Origin: Thiomicrorhabdus xiamenensis
GTDB taxonomy: Bacteria; Pseudomonadota; Gammaproteobacteria; Thiomicrospirales; Thiomicrospiraceae
DNA length: 64,000 bases
Reading direction: 5' to 3'
Assembly: GCF_013282625.1 (NCBI RefSeq)
Contig: NZ_CP054020.1
Span: forward strand, 1,736,001 to 1,800,000
Under the pieces are notes generated by a model. It worked only from the letters and a program-made list of their open reading frames with translations. It searched no databases and was not told the origin of the DNA. How positions within the stretch are numbered: position 1 is the first letter of the stretch; each line of letters opens with the position of its first letter. The position numbers and the translations under genes were made by a program. Positions 27,564 through 37,157 of the stretch are shown piece by piece.

Positions 27564-28343
27564 CTAAGGAGAAGTCAGTTGCAAATGGGTCAACGTCTCG
27601 ATCGCCCTGTGTACCAGCTCCTGCAAGTGCGGGAGTATGACCGGCGTGGTCAAGGTCAACATCACCAGACCGGCCAACAAGGTGACCGGGAAGCCCACTG
27701 CAAAAATATTCAACGCCGGTGCCGCTCGTGTCACTACACCAAAAGCGACATTCACCAGCAATAGCGCCGTAATAGCAGGTAAAGCAATCAATACGCCAGC
27801 GGAAAACATATAACTGCCGAACTCGAAAATCAAGCGCAGGCTCTGCTGATTCAGAAACTCCACGCCTATCGGCAGATATTCAAAACTGTCCACCACTACA
27901 TGCAATACCAGAATATGGCCATTTAACGCCAGAAACAGTAAAGTGACGATAATAACGAAATACTGTGAGACCACCGGCGTGCTGACTCCGCTGGTCGGAT
28001 CCGTCATCTGCGCAAAGGCCAACCCCATGCCCATTGCAATCAAATGACCGGCGACGACAAACGCCTGAAAAATAACCAGAAAAATTACGCCCATTGCCAG
28101 CCCGATCAAAACCTGCTGCAGAATAAACAGAACCCCTTTCCAGGTAAACGGATCCACCGGCGGCGGAACCGCAATGGAGGGCACGGCGGCAATGGTAATA
28201 AACAGTGCGAGAATCACTTTCGTACGCGTTGTAACGGCGCGGTTGCCGTAAAGCGGAATAAGCGACAGCATTGCCCCTATGCGCACAAAAGGATAGAAGT
28301 AGAGTCCTACCCACTGCAGGAATTCAGTATAAGAGAAACTCAT
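27564..28343 (-). CDS. fliR: Flagellar export protein FliR
   Basis: A 259-residue integral membrane component of the FliPQR export core. Six or so hydrophobic segments and family features PFVRIGAMLSLIPLYGNRAV near the start and the charged Asp/Pro turn in AQMTDPTSGVSTPVVSQ support the call. It follows fliQ by 28 bp. Confidence 0.95.
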   Translation of the reverse strand: MSFSYTEFLQWVGLYFYPFVRIGAMLSLIPLYGNRAVTTRTKVILALFITIAAVPSIAVPPPVDPFTWKGVLFILQQVLIGLAMGVIFLVIFQAFVVAGHLIAMGMGLAFAQMTDPTSGVSTPVVSQYFVIIVTLLFLALNGHILVLHVVVDSFEYLPIGVEFLNQQSLRLIFEFGSYMFSAGVLIALPAITALLLVNVAFGVVTRAAPALNIFAVGFPVTLLAGLVMLTLTTPVILPHLQELVHRAIETLTHLQLTSP

Positions 28344-28371
28344 GCACCGTGACTCGACATAGGCAGGCGGC

Positions 28372-28641
28372 CTAACCGATATAGGCCGGAATATTGAGAA
28401 TCAGTTCGCGGGTGAAAGAGACAATCGTTGTCAACATCCAAGGCCCGATAATCACCAAAGCCAAAGCGACAACCGCCAGTTTGGGAATGAAACTCAAGGT
28501 CATTTCGTTGATCTGAGTGGCCGCCTGAAACATCCCCACCAGAAGACCGATAATCAAAGCCGGAACCAGAAGCGGTGCGGCCAGCATTGCCGTTACTTCC
28601 AGCATCCGCTGACCCAGAGTCAAAACGAATTCCTGTTCCAT
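28372..28641 (-). CDS. fliQ: Flagellar export protein FliQ
   Basis: An 89-residue two-helix membrane protein of the export core (LLVPALIIGLLVGMFQAATQI with the conserved QAATQINEMTLSFIPK loop). The start is ATG 28641, sharing one base with the fliP stop (TGATG), which implies translational coupling. The TTG one codon earlier is less likely. Confidence 0.95.
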   Translation of the reverse strand: MEQEFVLTLGQRMLEVTAMLAAPLLVPALIIGLLVGMFQAATQINEMTLSFIPKLAVVALALVIIGPWMLTTIVSFTRELILNIPAYIG

Positions 28642-29384
28642 CAAATACCTCCCGGCACCACAAAACTATTGGCCAGCGTCCCGACGACCAGCGCCCAGCC
28701 GTCAATCAGCACAAACAGCATCAACTTAAAGGGAAGCGAAATAATCATCGGCGACAGCATCATCATCCCCATAGACATCAGCAAACTCGAGACCACCAGA
28801 TCGATAATCAGAAACGGAATAAACAGCATGAAACCGATCTGGAATGCCGTTTTCAGTTCCGAAGTCATAAACGCCGGAATCAAAACTTTAAACGGTACCG
28901 ACTGCGGATCGGTCAAAGTAACATCGGCCATCTCGGCAAACATCCCAAGATCGTCTTCTCGCGTCTGCTGCAGCATGAACTCATGCATCGGTTTGGAACC
29001 GATTTCCACCGCTTCCTTAAACTGAATCTGCTCATCCAGATAGGGCGATACGGCCGTGTCATAAATCTTATCGAAGACCGGCGCCATAATAAACAGAGTC
29101 AGAAACAGGGCCAGACCGATCAGAACCTGATTGGAAGGTGTCTGCATGGTGCCAAGCGCCTGACGCAAGAGTGCCAAAACAATGACAATGCGCATAAACG
29201 AAGTCGTCGCAATCAACGCCGCAGGCAGAAGCGTCAGACCGGTCATCAACAACAAAATCTGCAGTGTCAGAGTGTAATCCTGATTGCCAGCGGCATCGGT
29301 TTCAACGGTAAATGCGGGGATTCCCGGCTCGGCCCAACTGATTACCGGAAAAAAAAGGAACAGCAACGGTAGATATCGAATCAC
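28641..29384 (-). CDS. fliP: Flagellar export protein FliP
   Basis: A 247-residue export-core protein. The cleavable signal peptide ([18 protein letters not shown]) is followed by helices and the FliP signatures [29 protein letters not shown] and the C-terminal [17 protein letters not shown], each seen in part. It overlaps fliO by 4 bp. Confidence 0.97.
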   Translation of the reverse strand: MIRYLPLLFLFFPVISWAEPGIPAFTVETDAAGNQDYTLTLQILLLMTGLTLLPAALIATTSFMRIVIVLALLRQALGTMQTPSNQVLIGLALFLTLFIMAPVFDKIYDTAVSPYLDEQIQFKEAVEIGSKPMHEFMLQQTREDDLGMFAEMADVTLTDPQSVPFKVLIPAFMTSELKTAFQIGFMLFIPFLIIDLVVSSLLMSMGMMMLSPMIISLPFKLMLFVLIDGWALVVGTLANSFVVPGGI

Positions 29385-29923
29385 GAACGCGCCTCCTGCT
29401 TGCTCGACTGAGCTGTCGAAGGCGTCTTTTGATCCGTGTTCGGCGTTCTTGATTTTGGCTGCATCGCTTCCTGTAAGCGCTGCGAGAAAGCACCGCCGGC
29501 GAAATTAGACAGCGGCTTCTGTTCGACTTCGACTGGTTCTGAAAGTTGATGTAACTTACTGATTTTACTGGTAGTCACTCCGACCACAATCTGCTCTTTT
29601 CCGGCCTGCAATAACAGAATGCGCTCGCGCGGCCCGACGGAAAGCGCGCCCAGAACTCTGAGATTGCCTTCCGCGACGCCAGGGAAACGACCGTAACGGC
29701 GTAGCAGCCAGGCGGCAGCAAAGATAATCATCAGGATAAAAATCAGCGACAGAAGAATCTGAGAAAAATAATCACCCGGCTGAGGAACCGCTTCACCTAA
29801 GGTGACTTGAGCAGATGCTTTATCGGCGTTCTCGGCCAAAGCAAATGAGGAAAAGAGCATTAAGAGAGTGGTCACTCCCTGAAGAAAACGCCTAGCACCA
29901 GAATGAGTTGTTGCCTGAAACAT
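29381..29923 (-). CDS. fliO: Flagellar export chaperone FliO
   Basis: A 180-residue bitopic protein that assists assembly of the FliP ring. A signal-like N-terminus ([11 protein letters not shown]) and a transmembrane segment ([24 protein letters not shown]) precede a small cytoplasmic domain ([29 protein letters not shown]). The C-terminal tail is low-complexity (Ser/Gln/Lys). I start at ATG 29923 (MFQATTHSG) after AAGGGCTTGTTC; an upstream start in the frame adds nine residues. Confidence 0.9.
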   Translation of the reverse strand: MFQATTHSGARRFLQGVTTLLMLFSSFALAENADKASAQVTLGEAVPQPGDYFSQILLSLIFILMIIFAAAWLLRRYGRFPGVAEGNLRVLGALSVGPRERILLLQAGKEQIVVGVTTSKISKLHQLSEPVEVEQKPLSNFAGGAFSQRLQEAMQPKSRTPNTDQKTPSTAQSSKQEARS

Positions 29924-29990
29924 GAACAAGCCCTTGTATTTAGCTTTCAAAGTCTACGGTACGAAGCATATCATCATACCGTTCTTCGGA

Positions 29991-30449
29991 CTACTTGAGC
30001 TTGCGAATTCTTTCTTGCGGGCTGACAACGTCGGTCAAACGCACCCCGAATTTATCATTGATCACCACAACTTCACCATGCGCGATCAAAGTGCCGTTGA
30101 CCAGCAGATCAAGCGGTTCACCGGCAAGACGATCCATTTCGACCACCGAGCCTTGCGTATAAGACAAAAGGTTGCGGATCGACACCTTGGCACGACCGAT
30201 TTCCAGCTGCAAAGTCACCGGCACATCCAGAAGCACGTCCAGATCCACTTTGTTTTTACCCGAAGCGGAGCTGTCGGCAATATCCTCAAAATCGGCTTTA
30301 CTGGCATTCGCCTGCTCGTTGAGGGCATCTCCCCAAGCGCTCATATCATCGGCATCACCAGCAGCGGAATCGCCTTCTGCGGAGCCTTCCGCTTCCGCCT
30401 GTTCCGATAAAGCTTCATCCCATGCGCTTAGATCATCTTGTTCACTCAC
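29991..30449 (-). CDS. fliN: Flagellar motor switch protein FliN
   Basis: C-ring protein of 152 residues. The SpoA domain occupies the C-terminal 80 residues (LDVLLDVPVTLQLEIGRAKV, VVEMDRLAGEPLDLLVNGTL, GVRLTDVV). The N-terminus carries two copies of a short motif, DDLSAWDEALSEQAEA (5-20) and DDMSAWGDALNEQANA (35-50); one such motif is normal for FliN. It overlaps fliM by 8 bp. Confidence 0.96.
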   Translation of the reverse strand: MSEQDDLSAWDEALSEQAEAEGSAEGDSAAGDADDMSAWGDALNEQANASKADFEDIADSSASGKNKVDLDVLLDVPVTLQLEIGRAKVSIRNLLSYTQGSVVEMDRLAGEPLDLLVNGTLIAHGEVVVINDKFGVRLTDVVSPQERIRKLK

Positions 30450-31461
30450 CGTACCACTCCTTCACATTCTCTACAGTTCGGTCCTGATAGGCTGGATGAT
30501 GCAATATCTGTTCCACCTTGACCGCTTTTTTATCTTTGCTACGTCCAAGTTTTCCACGCATGATCGCTATATCCTCGGCCTTAATAGAAACCTGTTCCGG
30601 CATCTCGATCGGAATGATATCGCCGGTTTTCATCTTCATCAGATCGTCGAAACTCATTACCACGTCCAGCAGGTTGACACTCAAATCGACTTCGATATTT
30701 TTCGCTTCTTCCTTAAGCGTGCGCGACCAGCGATTATCACTTTCACCCTGCAGGTTCTGCATCCCTTCTTCGAGTTTGTCGCGAACCGGCTCCAGCATGG
30801 CATAAGGCATCACGATATCAACCCGTCCTTCAACGCCTTCAAAACGGATATTGATCGGGCTGACGACAATCATGTCGGTCGGATCGACAATACCGGCAAA
30901 CTTCGGATTCATCTCCGAGTGCATATACTCGATTTCAATATCCATCACCGGCCCCCAGGCCTTGCGCAGATTGTCCGAGATAATATCCAGAATACTGCGC
31001 ACCATGCTCATCTCAACCGGCGTATATTCGCGCCCCTCGATTTTGAACGGCAACAGACCGGTTCCGCCGAAATAGATATCCACAGCGGTAAATACCAGCT
31101 TGGAATCGAGTGTAAACAGCGAGACACCATTCAGCGGATTGACGCGATAAATATTAAGGCTGGTCGGGACAAACAGGTTACGCAGATAATCGATCATTTT
31201 AATGATCTTAACTTCCGACGCCGTCACCTCGACGCTGGCCATAATCATTTCATTGAAATGGCGTTGAAAACCGCGTGCAAAACGCTCATTGATAATATCC
31301 AATGCCGGTAGACGGCCGCGCACAATGCGCTCCTGATTGGTAAAGTCGTAAACTTTGGCACCAACCGCTTCCGAGCCATCGTCGTTTTCGGTTTCGATAT
31401 CGCCGCCGCCCATCCCTTTCAACAGGGCATCGACTTCATCTTGGCTTAAAATATCATCCAT
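30442..31461 (-). CDS. fliM: Flagellar motor switch protein FliM
   Basis: A 339-residue C-ring protein that receives CheY-P. The N-terminal CheY-binding peptide is MDDILSQDEVDALLKGM. The middle CheC-like domain carries GGxG-like IYFGGTGLLPFKIEG, and the C-terminal SpoA domain binds FliN. It starts at ATG 31461 and lies between fliL and fliN in the usual order. Confidence 0.97.
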   Translation of the reverse strand: MDDILSQDEVDALLKGMGGGDIETENDDGSEAVGAKVYDFTNQERIVRGRLPALDIINERFARGFQRHFNEMIMASVEVTASEVKIIKMIDYLRNLFVPTSLNIYRVNPLNGVSLFTLDSKLVFTAVDIYFGGTGLLPFKIEGREYTPVEMSMVRSILDIISDNLRKAWGPVMDIEIEYMHSEMNPKFAGIVDPTDMIVVSPINIRFEGVEGRVDIVMPYAMLEPVRDKLEEGMQNLQGESDNRWSRTLKEEAKNIEVDLSVNLLDVVMSFDDLMKMKTGDIIPIEMPEQVSIKAEDIAIMRGKLGRSKDKKAVKVEQILHHPAYQDRTVENVKEWYGE

Positions 31462-31501
31462 GAGACTGTTCCATAGTGTTTGGCGTCATCAACACATCAA
31501 G

Positions 31502-32074
31502 TTATTGCATAACAAAACGTGTCATATAGACATCTTCAACCAGATCCGGGTAGATATTACTCTTTTCCAGAACCTGACGCGCTACATCCAGAAGTTCCGC
31601 CCGCAATTTGTCCGGGCCTTCCGCTTGAATCAGATCGTTATAATGCTGATTACGCAACAGGCGTTGAATATCGTTCTTCAAAATTGGTCGCAGGTGCTCC
31701 ATATCCTCAACCACCTGAGGGTAATAGGTCATAAACTGCAAATCGACCGCCAGATATTTGGCCTTGCCGTCACCGTTGAAATTGACGACAAACTTATCCA
31801 TCACAAAATAGACCGGCGGCGCTTCAGGAGCCGGTGGATCATACTGCTTATATTTTGGCGAATAGGTCTTGGCATGCCCCTTCGGTTCTTCACCATGCTC
31901 CGCCGAAGCGTGCACTTCTTCGCTAGCACCATTCGAAGCGCCATTCCCCTGAGAATTTAGCAATAAATAAGCCATGACGCCAATTCCGACCAGTAACAGA
32001 ATGACGATAACCAACAGGATAATAATTAATCCCTTACCGCCTTTTTTCTCTTCTTTTACTTCCTCTTCGGCCAT
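31502..32074 (-). CDS. fliL: Flagellar basal-body protein FliL
   Basis: A 190-residue inner-membrane protein with a charged N-terminus (MAEEEVKEEKKGGKG), one transmembrane helix (LIIILLVIVILLLVGIGVMAYLLL, in part) and a periplasmic SPFH/stomatin-like domain that forms rings around the stator (KYLAVDLQFMTYYPQVVEDM; C-terminal VEDVYMTRFVMQ). It sits directly behind motB here, matching its known physical contact with MotAB. Confidence 0.93.
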   Translation of the reverse strand: MAEEEVKEEKKGGKGLIIILLVIVILLLVGIGVMAYLLLNSQGNGASNGASEEVHASAEHGEEPKGHAKTYSPKYKQYDPPAPEAPPVYFVMDKFVVNFNGDGKAKYLAVDLQFMTYYPQVVEDMEHLRPILKNDIQRLLRNQHYNDLIQAEGPDKLRAELLDVARQVLEKSNIYPDLVEDVYMTRFVMQ

Positions 32075-32121
32075 GCTCTATATCCCCTTTAAGTCAAACT
32101 TTTGTCAATCAATTCGGTCAA

Positions 32122-33003
32122 TCAAGGCTGTTGAAATATCATCTGATCCTGAAGATCTTCAATCTGCGGTGCCTCGCTCAGGCTGCGCAACTTCTCTTCC
32201 GCCTCTTTATTAAGAACAATAATACTGATTCGACGGTTACGTGGATTATACGGATTCTCCCTATCAAAAGGCACCGTATCCGACATTCCGACAACCTGAG
32301 CAATATGCGCGGCGTCGACCCCGCCTTCAATCAACAATCTACGGGCGGCATTGGCCCGGTCGGCTGAAAGTTCCCAGTTGGTATATTCCGAACTTGAATG
32401 ATAACCCGACGAATCGGTATGTCCGGCAATACTGATTTTCTTATCCGTGTTCGCCAGAACCGATCCGACCTCTTTCAATAATTTAGCGGCATAATCTTTC
32501 GGCAGATCGACACCGGTACCGAACATCGGGCGTTTGCGATCGTCGAGAATCTGCACCTGCAAGCCGTTCGGCGTGATTTCTATCTTGAGCTGTTCTTTAA
32601 GCTGATTGAGTACATCGTTTTCGGTGATTTTATTCTCCAGCTCCAGCTTCATCGCTTCCATTTGCGCCAGCTCTTCTGCCTTGCCCGAGCCATCTTCTTC
32701 ACCCTCTTTCCCCTTAGGCGCATCCTTGAAACCACCCATATCAATCATGGCATCGGACGTCTGTCCTGCTTCCTTGGTCTCTACCAGAGTAGAAGGCGAA
32801 GCTTCGATCACCGTCGGGTCGCGAAAAAATTCCGCCATCGCTTTCATCTCTTCGTCATTGGTTCCGCCAAGCACCCATAACATAAGAAAGAATGCCATTG
32901 CGGCAGTCATAAAATCGGCAAACGCAATTTTCCATGCCCCGCCATGAGCGACATGCGGACATTTGTTTAATCGCTTGATAATAATGGATTGTTCGTCACT
33001 CAT
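32122..33003 (-). CDS. motB: Flagellar stator protein MotB
   Basis: Stator subunit of 293 residues anchoring the motor to peptidoglycan. The transmembrane helix with the ion-carrying Asp30 (WKIAFADFMTAAMAFFLMLW) is followed by a plug/linker and an OmpA-like domain (ISIAGHTDSSG, ELSADRANAARRLL, NPRNRRISIIVL). The sequence style is E. coli MotB rather than PomB, so H+ coupling is inferred. It follows motA by 30 bp. Confidence 0.95.
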   Translation of the reverse strand: MSDEQSIIIKRLNKCPHVAHGGAWKIAFADFMTAAMAFFLMLWVLGGTNDEEMKAMAEFFRDPTVIEASPSTLVETKEAGQTSDAMIDMGGFKDAPKGKEGEEDGSGKAEELAQMEAMKLELENKITENDVLNQLKEQLKIEITPNGLQVQILDDRKRPMFGTGVDLPKDYAAKLLKEVGSVLANTDKKISIAGHTDSSGYHSSSEYTNWELSADRANAARRLLIEGGVDAAHIAQVVGMSDTVPFDRENPYNPRNRRISIIVLNKEAEEKLRSLSEAPQIEDLQDQMIFQQP

Positions 33004-33033
33004 GCTCTGTTCCTAACAATCTGCCGATCGAGT

Positions 33034-33885
33034 TTATTTCTGACTCTGCAGATATTCATCCAGTTCCTGGAAACTTGGACGATCATGTCCAGGTGCAGCC
33101 TTACGCCCGAACTCGACTGCAACCTGTGGCGCATAACCGTTCAAATTCGCCATAAGACAGGTTTTAATCACGTGAAAGAAAGCCGCCTCGGCATCGGCAC
33201 GGTTTGCCAACTCGGAAGAGATCGGAGCAACAAAACCGTAAGCAACCAGAATCCCCAAGAAAGTCCCGACTAGAGCAACCGACATATGATGGGCAATTTC
33301 CATCGGCCCGGCATCCAGATAAGTCATGGTAATCACGATCCCCAAAACCGCTGCCACAATACCGAATGCAGGCAAAGCTTCGGCAACCTTACCGATAGCG
33401 CCGCTGGGCATCATCGCCTCATGATGATGCGCATCCAGTTCCAATATCATCAAGTCTTCAAGCTGATATGGATTGCTGGCACCACTGACCATCAATCGTA
33501 AATAATCACAGATAAAGTCGACGGCATGATGGTTTTTAACCACATTTGGCGCGCTGTTGAACAGCTCGCTGGAATGAGGCTCTTCAATATCCGCCTCAAT
33601 AGCCATTAAACCCTCGCGGCGTGCTTTATTGAAAATTTTAAACATCAATCCAAGCAATTCAAGGAACAGCTCTTTATTGTAAGGAGACGGTTTTGCCAGC
33701 CCCAAAGCGCCGGAAAACCCTGCTTTGATCACCCAGCCCGGGTTGGCGATGATGTAAGCACCCAGTGCACCACCACAAATAATCAAGACTTCCAGCGGTT
33801 GTATCAGAATGCCGAAACTGCCGTGCGGGAGGTATCCCCCTAACAGCGTTCCTATGACCACTAAAGTACCGGCAATTGCTTTCAT
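33034..33885 (-). CDS. motA: Flagellar stator protein MotA
   Basis: A 283-residue four-helix stator subunit that turns ion flow into torque on FliG. Its similarity pattern is that of E. coli MotA: DFICDYLRLMVSG with the torque Arg, LPAFGIVAAVLGIVITM (helix 3), HHMSVALVGTFLGILVAYGF (helix 4) and the C-terminal NLNGYAPQVAVEFGRK with RPSF. This is the proton-type lineage. A sigma-54-type promoter lies 32-47 bp upstream. Confidence 0.96.
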   Translation of the reverse strand: MKAIAGTLVVIGTLLGGYLPHGSFGILIQPLEVLIICGGALGAYIIANPGWVIKAGFSGALGLAKPSPYNKELFLELLGLMFKIFNKARREGLMAIEADIEEPHSSELFNSAPNVVKNHHAVDFICDYLRLMVSGASNPYQLEDLMILELDAHHHEAMMPSGAIGKVAEALPAFGIVAAVLGIVITMTYLDAGPMEIAHHMSVALVGTFLGILVAYGFVAPISSELANRADAEAAFFHVIKTCLMANLNGYAPQVAVEFGRKAAPGHDRPSFQELDEYLQSQK

Positions 33886-33916
33886 TATAAATTCTTCCTG
33901 TCTCTTAACTCTCTAC

Positions 33917-33932
33917 AGCAAACCGCTGTCCA
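33917..33932 (-). promoter_or_regulatory. Candidate sigma-54 promoter of motA
   Basis: Minus strand TGGACA-GCGGT-TTGCT. The invariant GG and GC dinucleotides are correctly spaced and the -12 box is full consensus, but the -24 box differs at three bases. It lies in the 82-bp gap between the MCP-like gene and motA. Confidence 0.5.
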
Positions 33933-33967
33933 GAATTTGACACCTTGAACGGTTATTTTCTCTCGTT

Positions 33968-34975
33968 TCAGTCACTCTGCAAGACTCGGGCCAACTCACT
34001 CTGCGCACCTTTGAGCTGTTCAAGATTCTGATCGATTTCCGATAGAATACGACTCACCTGACTGGCTTCGTTCTGAGTCGCTCCGACGCGCCCCTGGCCA
34101 CTTTCCATGACCTGAACCGCATTACGGGCCCGCTGTTGCAGCTCTTCGATAATACTTTGAATCTCGGTCGTCGCCTGCTGCGTTTTCCCCGCCAAGATGC
34201 GGACTTCATCCGCTACCACAGCGAAACCGCGTCCATGCTCACCGGCACGGGCCGCTTCGATTGCCGCATTCAATGCCAGAAGATTAGTCTGTTCGGCGAT
34301 ATCACGAATCAGAACCAATACCGTACCGATATTGCTGGAATCTTCTTCCAACTGCTTAATTACCGTTGAAGCATGCTCGACTTCATCCGTCAAACCGGAA
34401 ACTTCGGAGATAACCTGCTGTGCCGACCCCATTCCCTGCTGAGAACCTTCGGACAATTCACCGACCAGAGCGGAAAGTTTCTGCGACAATCCAGCCAGTT
34501 CGGCTCGATCATAAGATTCCGTCTGCTGAACGACGGGGGCAGAACTCATCTCTTGTTGCTGAGCATAACAGGCCGCGAGCGTTTCATTTAACTCTTCCAT
34601 CTGCTGTTCAAGTTCCTGCGCCCTGGATTGAGCACTTGAAGCTTCAATCATCTGCTTGGTGACCGCTTCCGAAGCGGACTGCAGCAAATTATTCAACGCA
34701 GTGACCAGTCGCGGATCACTGGTTTCGGATTTAATCTCGACCGTAAAATCTTCACCACGACTGATTTTACGAACCTGTTCGACCAACTCTTCCTGATCAC
34801 AGCTTCCCGGCTTGTTACACCAAAAGAGGTAAACCAAGGCCCCGACAATCACGGCACTGACCAAAGCGACCAGAGCGACAAAACCGATCGTCGGTATACC
34901 AGCAATCTCTGACCCTGCCTGAGCGGAACCGGCGAGCATCAATAAACCACTAAAAGTCACAAAGCGCATTTTCAT
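33968..34975 (-). CDS. MCP-signalling-domain membrane protein in the flagellar operon
   Basis: A 335-residue protein with a signal-like N-terminus ([20 protein letters not shown]), one transmembrane segment ([22 protein letters not shown]), then a cytoplasmic coiled coil. It ends in a short methyl-accepting signalling hairpin with the tip core [20 protein letters not shown] and [16 protein letters not shown]. No ligand domain and no CheR-tether peptide. The start ATG 34975 follows AGGAGCAGAAT. It stands between fliK and motA, 9 bp after fliK, so it is co-expressed with the motor. Its signal is unknown; localisation at the basal body is speculative. Confidence 0.85.
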   Translation of the reverse strand: MKMRFVTFSGLLMLAGSAQAGSEIAGIPTIGFVALVALVSAVIVGALVYLFWCNKPGSCDQEELVEQVRKISRGEDFTVEIKSETSDPRLVTALNNLLQSASEAVTKQMIEASSAQSRAQELEQQMEELNETLAACYAQQQEMSSAPVVQQTESYDRAELAGLSQKLSALVGELSEGSQQGMGSAQQVISEVSGLTDEVEHASTVIKQLEEDSSNIGTVLVLIRDIAEQTNLLALNAAIEAARAGEHGRGFAVVADEVRILAGKTQQATTEIQSIIEELQQRARNAVQVMESGQGRVGATQNEASQVSRILSEIDQNLEQLKGAQSELARVLQSD

Positions 34976-34984
34976 ATTCTGCTC

Positions 34985-37078
34985 CTAGGCATAAAAGTCG
35001 ACAAGACTGTCGGAAGACAGTACATCTGCAAGCTGCTCATCACTCTCTGAGACTGCGCTGCTTCCAGACTGTTTAAAATTTCCTGACGATTGCGCCAACT
35101 CTTCTTGATCCGCCTGCTGGTCGGCAAAAGAGTCACCGCTATTCACATCCACTGAAGTCAGGTTCACTCCGGCCTGCTCCATCATTTCACGCAAACGCGG
35201 GATAGATGCATCGATTGCCTCACGCGTTGCTCCGTTTTGCGCGACAACGCTCAACTGAACCTGCTGATCGCGATCAAAATGCAATTTAATCTGAATCGGT
35301 CCGAGTTTTTCCGGGTTCAATGTAATCTGCGCCTGCTGAACCTGAGCATTAAGCATGTAGTTCACTCTCTGACCGAATGCCTGGCCCCATTGAGGGTGCT
35401 TCACCGGCAAAGGAATCGTTTGCATCGAAGGCGGCAAAGTCGCACGTCGCTCGCCACTGAGTCCCTCGGCGGTATTACCACCGTCCATCAGAACCGAAGC
35501 TCTCTGCAAGGCTTCATCCGCAGCCCGGGTCAGCGCCTGCTGACGCGCGCCGACATCCTGATCCATACGTTGCTGACTCATCTGCGCAGACAGATTTTGT
35601 CCAAATTGACTGAACTGTTGTCCCTGCTGTTGAGACGCTTGACCACCTGACGAACTCCCCTGACCTCCGGCTGCGCTCTGTTCTCCACCGGCAGAAACTT
35701 GTGTCGACCAGTTCGCGGTTTGCGCACTGGCTGAGGTTGATCCACCGGCTGACGAAGACGCCGTTGCCTGAGTCAGGCCGGCAGAGGAAGCCGGAACAGA
35801 GGACTGCGCATTATGGTTTATTTCGACAGTTTTCTGAGCGGCTTGCATTGTCTGCGCAACCGCATCTTCAGCTTGTTTCTGCTCTGAAACCAATCCTTCC
35901 ACATGATCCGCCGTAGAATCAACAGAAACCTTTACTTCTGCATTAGCGGTCGGCAGCACATCTTCGTCCAAATCCGACAGCAAAGCCTCTTGATGCAACT
36001 CCTCGCTCAAGTCCGCTTCAGTCTGTTCATCAGTGCCTAAGGATGCCAAATTCTCTGGTACATCCTCGTTGTGAACAGAATCTGCCACCTCAACCGGTTG
36101 TTCAGTGAACTCGGCACTCATCTCGGTTATATCTTGTTCAGATTCCGCTACGGACTGCCCATTATCCTTGTTTGCCGTCGGGCGTACAGTATTTGGGTCA
36201 ACTTTTTCGTCGCTTAGACGATTTTTCTGTTGGATATTCGATGAAACCTCAACCAGAGGCTTGTCTTTCTCACCATTTCGCTCATTGAACGCTTCGCCAA
36301 ACGAAACATCAGAAACCGTTTTCAACGTATCGGCAGACGTTTTAAACCCTATAACAACTTCGGTTTCAAGACCGGCTTCCGTCGTTAGAGAGTCGATATT
36401 AGTCTGGAGCTGATCGGCAATCTCTTCCTCGCTCATATTCGGAGAAATACCTGTCCTCAAATCGGCATTAAGCTGCTGTTTCGGCACCTCCGCCAACTCC
36501 GGGTAAGCTTTCTGAAGGCGGTTCGACAACGCATTCACAACCTGACTCGGTTGATTTCCTGATTGCTGCAGACTTCTCAACCATCCTTGAGGCAATTGCA
36601 GCAACGATTCCGTATCCGAAGAGTCGGTATTTTCAGCATCCAAAAAATCAGGTACCCGTTCAGAAGATATTTCTGCTTCCCCCGTCAGGGAATCCGCTTC
36701 CAGACTCGAAGTAGCAGCAGGAGAAACTGCATTCGCCATTCCGCGCTCAAGACGCTCCGCAACCTCATCACCCTTCCCCAACAAACGATGAATTGCCATC
36801 GAAACCGAATCGACTGACTCTCCGTCGCCGGTGTCCAACAAAGCGTTCGCAACACCTTTAAACGCGGCAGGGTTGTCAGCATCCAGCGCTTTATCGGATC
36901 GTTTCTCCGACCATTCAGAAATTGATCCCATCCGCCCTTTCAAACTCTCAAAAAGTTCAGGGAAAGCGGTCTTATCCTGCGAATGTGGCAATTCTTGCCC
37001 GTCGGCGGCAGAGCCTTTCAAAGCGGCAACGGCACTGATAGCGGGACTTCTCTCTTGCGTGTGTTCAAGCACTAACAT
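34985..37078 (-). CDS. fliK: Flagellar hook-length control protein FliK
   Basis: Secreted ruler that measures the hook and triggers the FlhB switch. Its 697 residues make it longer than most FliK. A low-complexity, Glu/Asp/Ser/Gln-rich extended N-terminal and middle part precedes the C-terminal Flg_hook domain (about 560-650: LPVKHPQWGQAFGQRVNYML, ITLNPEKLGPIQIKLHFDRD, LREMMEQAGV). It starts at ATG 37078 with its own sigma-54-type promoter upstream. Confidence 0.93.
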   Translation of the reverse strand: MLVLEHTQERSPAISAVAALKGSAADGQELPHSQDKTAFPELFESLKGRMGSISEWSEKRSDKALDADNPAAFKGVANALLDTGDGESVDSVSMAIHRLLGKGDEVAERLERGMANAVSPAATSSLEADSLTGEAEISSERVPDFLDAENTDSSDTESLLQLPQGWLRSLQQSGNQPSQVVNALSNRLQKAYPELAEVPKQQLNADLRTGISPNMSEEEIADQLQTNIDSLTTEAGLETEVVIGFKTSADTLKTVSDVSFGEAFNERNGEKDKPLVEVSSNIQQKNRLSDEKVDPNTVRPTANKDNGQSVAESEQDITEMSAEFTEQPVEVADSVHNEDVPENLASLGTDEQTEADLSEELHQEALLSDLDEDVLPTANAEVKVSVDSTADHVEGLVSEQKQAEDAVAQTMQAAQKTVEINHNAQSSVPASSAGLTQATASSSAGGSTSASAQTANWSTQVSAGGEQSAAGGQGSSSGGQASQQQGQQFSQFGQNLSAQMSQQRMDQDVGARQQALTRAADEALQRASVLMDGGNTAEGLSGERRATLPPSMQTIPLPVKHPQWGQAFGQRVNYMLNAQVQQAQITLNPEKLGPIQIKLHFDRDQQVQLSVVAQNGATREAIDASIPRLREMMEQAGVNLTSVDVNSGDSFADQQADQEELAQSSGNFKQSGSSAVSESDEQLADVLSSDSLVDFYA

Positions 37079-37116
37079 GGTTATCTCTCTCTGCTTGTTC
37101 GTTTTACCAAGTGCTC

Positions 37117-37132
37117 AGCAACTACCATGCCT
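37117..37132 (-). promoter_or_regulatory. sigma-54-type promoter of fliK
   Basis: Minus strand AGGCAT-GGTAG-TTGCT. The invariant GG/GC and 5-nt spacing are kept, the -24 core GGCA is intact and -12 is full consensus. It lies 39-54 bp before the fliK ATG in the fliJ-fliK gap. Confidence 0.65.
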
Positions 37133-37157
37133 ATTTCTAGATTGCTTTAAAATTACT

